Origin: Epinephelus fuscoguttatus
Lineage: Eukaryota > Chordata > Actinopteri > Perciformes > Serranidae
Length of the DNA: 64,000 nucleotides
Assembly: GCF_011397635.1 (NCBI RefSeq)
Contig: NC_064754.1
Coordinates: 29,740,543-29,804,542 of the forward strand
Direction of reading: 5' to 3'
Shown: positions 57,557 through 64,000 of the stretch, in pieces
How the letters are laid out: every line of letters starts with the position of its first letter
Position numbering within the stretch: position 1 is the stretch's first letter
Made by a program: the position numbers and the translations under genes
Notes under the pieces: model-generated
What the model saw: the letters and a program-made list of their open reading frames with translations, nothing else
Database searches by the model: none
What the model was told of the DNA's origin: nothing

Positions 57557-60500
57557 TCAGTAGCTGGGCGGCTGGTAGCCGGTGTCTCCTTGCGGCTGGG
57601 GGTTTGCGGTGAAGGGAGGCTGCTGGTCGGGCACGCTGCTGGGATAAGCAGTGTAGGTGGTAGGGGTGTAGGTAGTGGGGTTGTAGGAGGTGGGGGCATA
57701 GGTGGGAGGGTAGGGGGTGTGGAGATCTGGAGGCGGCTCCGTGTAGGTTGGGATGGCGACTTCAGTAACACCGCGGCGGAAACGGATCAGCGCAAAGTAG
57801 GTCAGGATTCCCTGCATGGTGAAATAAAAATGACATGGCGGTTATTACAGTTAGTTCCCAATAAATACATATATTACTTTATATATTTATTTTTTTAACC
57901 ATGAGTGTCCTGGCCGAGACATCAGTTACAGGCAAACATTGGACAAAAATACAGCTTAAAAGTGTGAAGCTCTAAAACAAGCAATATAAAACACAAAATA
58001 AGATTATAGCTGCTGTGCAGCGATGGGTCGGGTCCGGGCATTTTTAGGCAATTCTGAGCAACAAGCAGAAGAATTGGAAGACATTTAGGAATTTAGCAAC
58101 ACAATCTGCCTTTTGCATCAGCTGAGGCTTGAACTCACAACCTCTGAAACTAAGAACCAATTTCTATCTCACTGAGCTAATTAGTCAGTGACAATTCATG
58201 TGTAGCTTCACAAATTGACTAAGCCAGGCGTGCAGGTTTAGCAGCCGTACATGCATGGAAAGGCAGATTTCAAATCACTGTAAAAAAAAAAAAAATCAGT
58301 TATCGAAACAAAAATCTGAAAATTTACATATTGCATCTGGACAGCATGGAGATGTTGGTAATTTGTTTTAACAATGATTGATTTGCTTCATAAGTGAAAA
58401 ACTGATGTTTAACTAGTTGAGCTATGTACAAAGTGAGAAGCCTCAGATGGTTTCACACTGAAGTATTGACACTGGATCTTTGTGCAAAGTTTGGTTTATT
58501 TTCAAGCATGAGAAGGCAGATTTTCTAGCAGAAAAAAAGACTTGAAGATGCTGCACAGTGATCAGTCATGCTCAGGCAATTTTAAGCAATAAGCTGGAGC
58601 ACAAGAAGATGTTTACATTACAATGTGGATTCTGCACCAGTTGAGGCTCAAATCCGCAACCTCTGGAACCTAAGACAGTCATCTACCACTCTGAGCTAAT
58701 TGGCAAGTAGCAACTCAACAGTGGCTTCACAAATTGAGTAAGCCATTTACTGTTGTGTAGGAAAGCAGCCATCCGTACATGGAAAGCCAGATTTGAAACC
58801 ACTGTAAAAAATTCAGTTATTCAGACAAAAATCTGAAAATACACATATTGCATCTAGACAGCATGGAGATGTTGGTAATTTGTTTGTAACAACGATTGAT
58901 TTGCTCCATAAGTGAAAAACTGATGTTTAAAATTGCCATTTTTCCATTGACTCCAATTGTTCACATTAGAGCAAAATTCAAAATGCTGTCAAAAATTCAG
59001 TTTTTGAGATAAAATTCTGAAATTAGCCACACATCATCTACCATGACTCTAGAATTTTGTCATTTTTTTCCATGAACATTGAAGATTTATTTAGCAAGAA
59101 TTTGCATGTATATGTTTACAGTACCGTTTACAGTCAAACATTTTGATGCACTGTAGGCTCAATTTTTGATAAATCAAAAATCTTTGTAGGACAGTCTGAA
59201 GATGCTCTGTAGCAAGTTTGGTGTCAATTGAGGAAAAACTGTGGGAGGAGATAGGTTTAAGAAGTTTTACAGCTTTTGAAAAAAAAAAAAAACAGTGATG
59301 AACTTCATCATTTTTAATAGGTTTAAATGTACAAAAGTTTCTTCAGTATTGTAGCACGTATGGTTGATTTGTTATGAATTTTCAAAGCTTTGAACTTCAG
59401 ACGCTTTCTGTAGCGCCACCATCAGGACTATTGGCTTGAGTTTACAGCTGAGGATATCTGACATGAGACTGGACCTTTGTGCCAAGTTTGGTGAGTTTTC
59501 ACCCATGGGAAGTATGATTTCCTCAGAAGAAGAAGAAGAAGAATACCTAGGATTACAATAGTGTCCTGGCAGCTTAGCTGCCCGGATCCTAATTACTATA
59601 ATTATTTTGTTTTGAAGGTTTACCATGCAGGATTGTTGGTTACTCTTTTGAAACAGGTTCACCAGCTAAAGTGAAAGTAAAGGTCAACCCCAGATTCACT
59701 CTACTTCGGCGTCTTACCTTGCTATATTTGCATTTTTTTCAGCGCTGTGTCTCTTGGATGCCTGCTGCTTATGGTCTAACACCTGGTCGCTACCTTTTTA
59801 TGAAGCCCCGACCTGACCTGGGCGCTGCGGGGGTACACGCCCATAAATGTCTCAAACACAGAAAATAAAAATAAAAATCTAAACACTTTTGGTGGGATTG
59901 AGAGGGATTGCTTCTGCAAGAGTTACACATTTTTATTAGGAAAATCCTGCATGGTATATCCTTTAAATATTTCTGAGGGCGTTCCAAAATTTACTTCGAC
60001 TTTTTGACTGATGCAATTTTCTCAACTTGTAACTGAACTGGTTTCACCTCATACCAGCGTCAAAAATAAACTTGCAGAGACTTACAGCTTCTTAGGTGAG
60101 ATAATCCACCACAATGACATTCAATCAGTCAATACATCAGATTATTTCTACATTCCTGTGATAATGCAGTTAAATACAGTTTTTTTTGACAAGTCTTCTG
60201 AAAGGTGCATTCAAGTGATAGTGAACACCAGGGTAATTACAAGTCCAGAAGACAAACAATAAGCAGCTGTTTGGTGTTTGCTCTCAGCTATTATAGTTAC
60301 ATACGGTAAATACAGAGTTACACAGGATGGAAAGTCTGTGTGACATCAACTTCATTTTGATTTTTAGAAACAAAATGTCTGCTGTTCAGCAGCTGACTTG
60401 GAAGCATCAGATGTCAGAGGTGCACGCCAGTACTTGAACACACCAACCAGGAAGAGTTTTAAAACAACATGTGGCTTAATTTGTTGTTACGCTAAAGTCT

Positions 60501-61359
60501 GACAGTAAATACTACACAATAAACAGTGATATAAATGTCTAGCAAGTTCATGTACCTTACTGCAATGAACTGAAGCCAGCTTTAAAGAAGTAGTTTGATA
60601 TTTTAGGGTCTGTATCCAAATGGCTTTTTTTTTCCGAAGCATCGGTGTCGTTGATCAATTGTTCCCAGTGAGGAAAGAGCCTATGTTGCTGCCTAGAGAA
60701 AAGCGCTTCTAGTTGAAAAAACTCTCCAGAAAGGCACTGGCGTCATCACTGCCGCTCTTTTAGCTACAGTGTATCCAGAGGTGTATGACATGTCAGACAG
60801 AAATGATCACAACAAAGACAGAGAAACCAATTTCTGTAAGCAGATCGACCGGACACTGAAGGTTGCTTGTAACTGTTGTACTTTTATCTTTGTATGTGTT
60901 GTAAGCATGCTGTTAACTGTGTGGTCAACCCCCTGTTAACATAGAGTTACATCATCTACCTTGCTAACGCTAATGTCAAAATATTGCTGTTATGGAAACA
61001 AAACCCACGCCTAAGGGGGTCATTTAAGAAAAGCACTAGGAGTGTTTTGTTTTATAAAGCGCTGGGATGAAGTGTTCCCCTGCACCCTGCCACCATTTTT
61101 CTGCCAAAGAAAAACATTATGTGGACACAGACCCTCAGATGAGATGAAAGTCTCAGCTGTTTTTAATGAAAAGGAGACAACAGCTGTCCCACTCACCCAG
61201 GTGGCGATGGAGAAGAACGAGAAGGCGACAGTGGCTCGTGCAGCGTCCTGTGGGATAGCACTGATATCATGAGTTTTAGCCCACTGGCTGGCCAACAGGC
61301 AGAAACACACAAACCACAGGAAGCTCCACACCCCTAGAAAACACAGAGACACAGATGCA

Positions 61360-61399
<40 letters not shown>

Positions 61400-62130
61400 T
61401 ATAAATAATCTTTTTTCCTCACTGTATTAAAAGACACTGAACGTGCCTGGCTGAAAACCCAAATATGAAAACTAAATTCCTGTGAAAAATATACCAAAAA
61501 CAACGTCTAAAGAACACAAAGGGCACTCCTGTTGCCATCTCCTCGAATGACCACAAGCTGGTTCTTCAAACTACCACTTCTTTGTTTCCTCGAAGAATGG
61601 CTGACTGTGAACTGTGTCATGTACAGCTGATGAATGTTTAACTTCATCACAATCTGTGATGTCATCTGCTGCTCACTCAAAATCTACTATGTGCCACGAT
61701 GAATATACATGTTGTGTTATGTCAGGGGAAACAGGCAACTCTCTGTTGCACATTACGCCGATACTCCATATGAATACAGCAATATCACCTCGTAAAGCTG
61801 ATATGGTGAATGTGTTAGCAAACATTAACTCTTTATTATACACAGCAACATTAGAGTTCATTTAGAGTAGGATGTGTCCAATAGTCACTCACCTGAGAAT
61901 CCCAGGTCTGCCATGACAGCATACTTCCTCTCCTGCGCATTGCTCATAAAAGGCACGTAAGCGTCCAACACCAGGAAGGCCACACATGCCAGGAAGGCAA
62001 TCACCCCGATGCCAACTGCGTAATGACATGCCGAGTCATTCTGGTTGAAGATGCACCTTGCCTCGGCGCTGTGGGCAGAGTTGATGTATCCCTCTGTCGT
62101 GATGCAGGCAAACACCACCAAGGCAAATAT
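57557..62130 (-). CDS. syngr2: Synaptogyrin-2, first exon outside window
   Basis: Four-span MARVEL-domain protein of cytoplasmic vesicles outside neurons. Three minus-strand exons are present: 62130-61893, 61333-61197 and 57811-57557. Phases agree (0/1, 1/0, 0/stop) and give 209 residues. The missing first exon should carry the start and the first membrane segment's beginning. Seen in order are IFALVVFACITTEGY, the loop with two Cys (CIFNQNDSACHY), AVGIGVIAFLACVAFLVLDA, SNAQERKYAVMADLGFSGVW, FLWFVCFCLLASQW, ATVAFSFFSIATWGILTYFA and a Pro/Tyr-rich cytoplasmic tail ending GYQPPSY. The tail is richer in TYTPTTY repeats than human SYNGR2. Assignment to SYNGR2 rather than SYNGR1 or 3 rests mainly on its position next to TK1. 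Confidence 0.92.
58008..59600. repeat. Tandemly duplicated repeat block in SYNGR2 intron
   Basis: Two diverged units of about 517 bases begin near 58008 and 58548. Both contain CAGCATGGAGATGTTGGTAA, GCTTCACAAATTGA, TAAGTGAAAAACTGATGTTT and the same order of phrases between. The third part (about 59465-59590) ends in a GAAGAA run followed by TACCTAGGATTACAATAGTG and GCAGCTTAGCTGCC, a terminal sequence common to a widespread fish repeat. No open frame is present. Confidence 0.75.
61362..61397. repeat. (CA)n microsatellite
   Basis: CA run of about 17 units, about 30 bases upstream (in the sense of SYNGR2) of the exon 3 acceptor. Confidence 0.95.
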
Positions 62131-62147
62131 CTACATTGAATCAGAGA

Positions 62148-62200
62148 GAAGAAGAAGAAGAAGAAGAAGAAGAAGAAGAAGAAGAAGAAGAAGAAGAAGG
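62148..62200. repeat. (GAA)n microsatellite at SYNGR2 exon 2 acceptor
   Basis: About 17 GAA units. On the SYNGR2 sense strand this is a (TTC)17 tract ending 17 bases before exon 2, so it serves as the polypyrimidine tract of the 3' splice site. Confidence 0.95.
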
Positions 62201-62663
62201 TGGCCTTCAATGATTTGCAAAGACACAAGAGGAAAGTGTCTGGTTAAAGGAGCATAGCACTGGCTTTTTAAGTTTACCCATTAACTTCACATCGTATACT
62301 TTACATTACTGTTGACCACTTTGGCTTTGAGACTGATTTCCTACCTCTCAGGCAGCCATTGGTTTCACTTCAACAGAGCACAGTATGATCATCGACTAGC
62401 AGAGAACTTAAAACTCAAACATAGGTCATTCACATTATCATTGTCTTATGAAAATTCAGTTTAGAAAAGGCGTCCTTGGTGGTGCATTCAGAGAAACTCA
62501 GACATCTGGTATTTAGGTGTGCTTCTTAAAAGCGCTGCAACCAGGAGCTCTGCAGTCACAAAATCAACCACAGAAGAAAAAGAAGAAGAAGAAAAGCACT
62601 GCAGCCTTCATGCAAAGAATATGTGACTTCTGCTTGTCTTTGCATAACAGAGATACTGTAAAG

Positions 62664-63035
62664 TATGGCTGCAACTAACTGTTACTTTCATTATTTACTT
62701 ATCTGCCCAATATTTTCCAGATTAATCGATAGTTCTGTCAATAAAAAGTCAGAAAATATTGAAACATGCTCTGCATAATGTCCCAAAGCCCAAGGTGACA
62801 TCCTCAAATGGTATATTTTATCTGACAAAATGGTCCAAAAATCCGGCGCTATTTAGTTCATAATCATATATGACAAACATAAGCATCAAATTCTCCCATT
62901 TAAGAATGATGAAACCAGCAAGTGCTTGTTTTTTTGCTTTAAAAAATGATTAAATCAGTTATTCCGCGATCAAAACAGAAGCCATTTTATTTTCAGTTGA
63001 TCAACTACCTGATTACATTAATCGTTGCAGCTCTG
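62664..63035. mobile_element. hAT-like non-autonomous element, 372 bp
   Basis: Ends are TATGGCTGCAACTAAC on the left and the complementary ATCGTTGCAGCTCTG on the right, with inner ATTAATCGAT-type sequence. The flanking 8-mers CTGTAAAG (62656-62663) and CTGTTCAG (63036-63043) agree at six of eight bases, which fits an aged 8-base target duplication. It is non-coding. GCTGCAACTAAC ends are frequent among fish hAT copies. Confidence 0.8.
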
Positions 63036-63849
63036 CTGTTCAGTAAAATGAGCAAACATCCTCAGGGCGAACATGTGTCTACGGAAGATAACTAAATTTA
63101 TCTGATTAAAATGATATAACATTTCAAGAATGTACTGAAAGACCTGCTGAAACAGTGACATCATTATGTGTCATCATAACGGTCAGTTTTCTTTCTGCTG
63201 ACTCTTAAAATACTCCTGTGCTCATTGTGTGTTTACAAAGTGAAGTGAGCACTAACTGCTCCTTCTGACCGTCCCGTGGTCTGTTGCTGTCTCCTCTGGT
63301 TACCCACCTAACCATGTGACCTACTTCTGAGTGCAGCTGCCTGCCATGTGACTGCGGAGATGCCACCAACTCCACTAACAACACTCATAATGAGATCCGG
63401 GAGGAGGATAGAGAGGGACTGTCTGACGGGTGGGAGAGAGGACGAGGTGAGAGGGCGGGGGAGGGAGACAGAAGACAGAGGAATTAGGGAAGTGAATGTG
63501 GGAAGTTTCAAAACAAAAGTGAGGCAGAGGGATGGTTAGTGGAGCGGAGGGAAGTTTCTGAACATAAATGGACAGATGGAAAGTGTTTGTGTGCTGAGTG
63601 ACAGATGTCAAAGACAAGCCAAAATGTCCCATATGTGCGCACAGTATGTTCTTGTTGCCATTACACAGCAGAAATAACACTGATACCCTCTTTTCGATGA
63701 CTTAATTAAAACACTATGTTTTCCATTATTTTTCTTGAATATGATCGAAATATACGTTTTATATTTAACAGTCAGGGCAGCAACGCCACTGAAGAATATG
63801 AAGTGTTTCTTCTAGAGAGAGTGACGTGCTTTAACACCGTAACAGTTCT

Positions 63850-64000
63850 GTGTGTAGGATTTAGGAGCATCTATTGGCAGAAATGGTATTTAATGTTTAT
63901 CACTATGTTTTCATGACTTTATAATAACCTGAAGATAAGAACTGTTGTGTTTTCGTTACTTTAGAGTAAGTTGTCTATATCTATGTACGGCCTGGGTCCT
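63850..64000 (+). repeat. Dispersed teleost repeat, copy 2, runs off window
   Basis: GTAGGATTTAGGAGCATCTA, ATAACCTGAAGATAAGAACT, GTTTTCGTTACTTTAGAGTA and GTCTATATCTA match, in order, the copy at 40690-41125. Confidence 0.7.

Larger units (their letters stand above)
62201..64000. other. SYNGR2 intron 1, partial
   Basis: No coding exon found; SYNGR2 exon 1 is presumably beyond the right edge. The intron contains a hAT-like element (62664-63035), a purine-rich stretch near 63410-63540, and the start of a dispersed repeat (63850 to the edge). Confidence 0.6.

Noticed and set aside
59372-59662. 96-codon minus-strand frame with poly-Ser
   Set aside because: Falls in the dispersed repeat of the SYNGR2 intron; the Ser run comes from a GAAGAA tract.
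62045-62257. Open frame with a long poly-Arg run
   Set aside because: Made entirely by the GAA microsatellite and the antisense of SYNGR2 exon 2.
1-64000. CRISPR arrays, operons, tRNA or rRNA genes
   Set aside because: The direct repeats seen are microsatellites or mobile elements. The only tRNA-like sequences are SINE heads, with no complete cloverleaf.

Overview
This is a window of vertebrate nuclear DNA, almost certainly from a ray-finned fish and probably a percomorph teleost. The genes are split into many small GT-AG exons with compact introns. Their proteins match vertebrate families closely. The intergenic and intronic DNA is full of short dispersed repeats, fold-back DNA elements and microsatellites of kinds common in spiny-rayed fish genomes. 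There are no operons, phage, CRISPR arrays or prokaryote-like genes. Exon boundaries below come from reading splice sites and tracking reading-frame phase by hand.

Six protein-coding genes are supported. In order they are PPRC1 (+, 8745-17086), OGA (+, 19875-27690), CANT1 (-, 29817-32417, with a likely first exon near 37150), AFMID (-, 39621-45341, 5' end unresolved), TK1 (+, 50194-52758) and SYNGR2 (-, 57557-62130, first exon outside the window). The first 8.6 kb hold no gene I can support.

The window joins two blocks that lie on different human chromosomes. PPRC1-OGA corresponds to human 10q24. CANT1 and the tight AFMID-TK1-SYNGR2 trio correspond to human 17q25, with the trio's relative orientations preserved. 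The seam lies between the convergent 3' ends of OGA and CANT1 (about 27.7-29.8 kb) and is occupied by a terminal-inverted-repeat element.

The genes are mostly housekeeping genes: a mitochondrial-biogenesis coactivator, the O-GlcNAc eraser, a Golgi nucleotidase, kynurenine formamidase, S-phase thymidine kinase and a vesicle tetraspan protein. The OGA copy is the most unusual. It has lost the long disordered linker that holds the human caspase site, it lacks a piece of the acetyltransferase-like domain, and it carries Glu where human OGA has active-site Asp177.

Other items worth a second look are a three-level nest of mobile elements at 45.6-47.2 kb, a TTC microsatellite lying in the SYNGR2 exon 2 splice acceptor, two orphan coding-like stretches at 17.5-17.9 and 48.6 kb, and a cluster of three CCAAT boxes in front of TK1. 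I found no convincing new multi-gene system.
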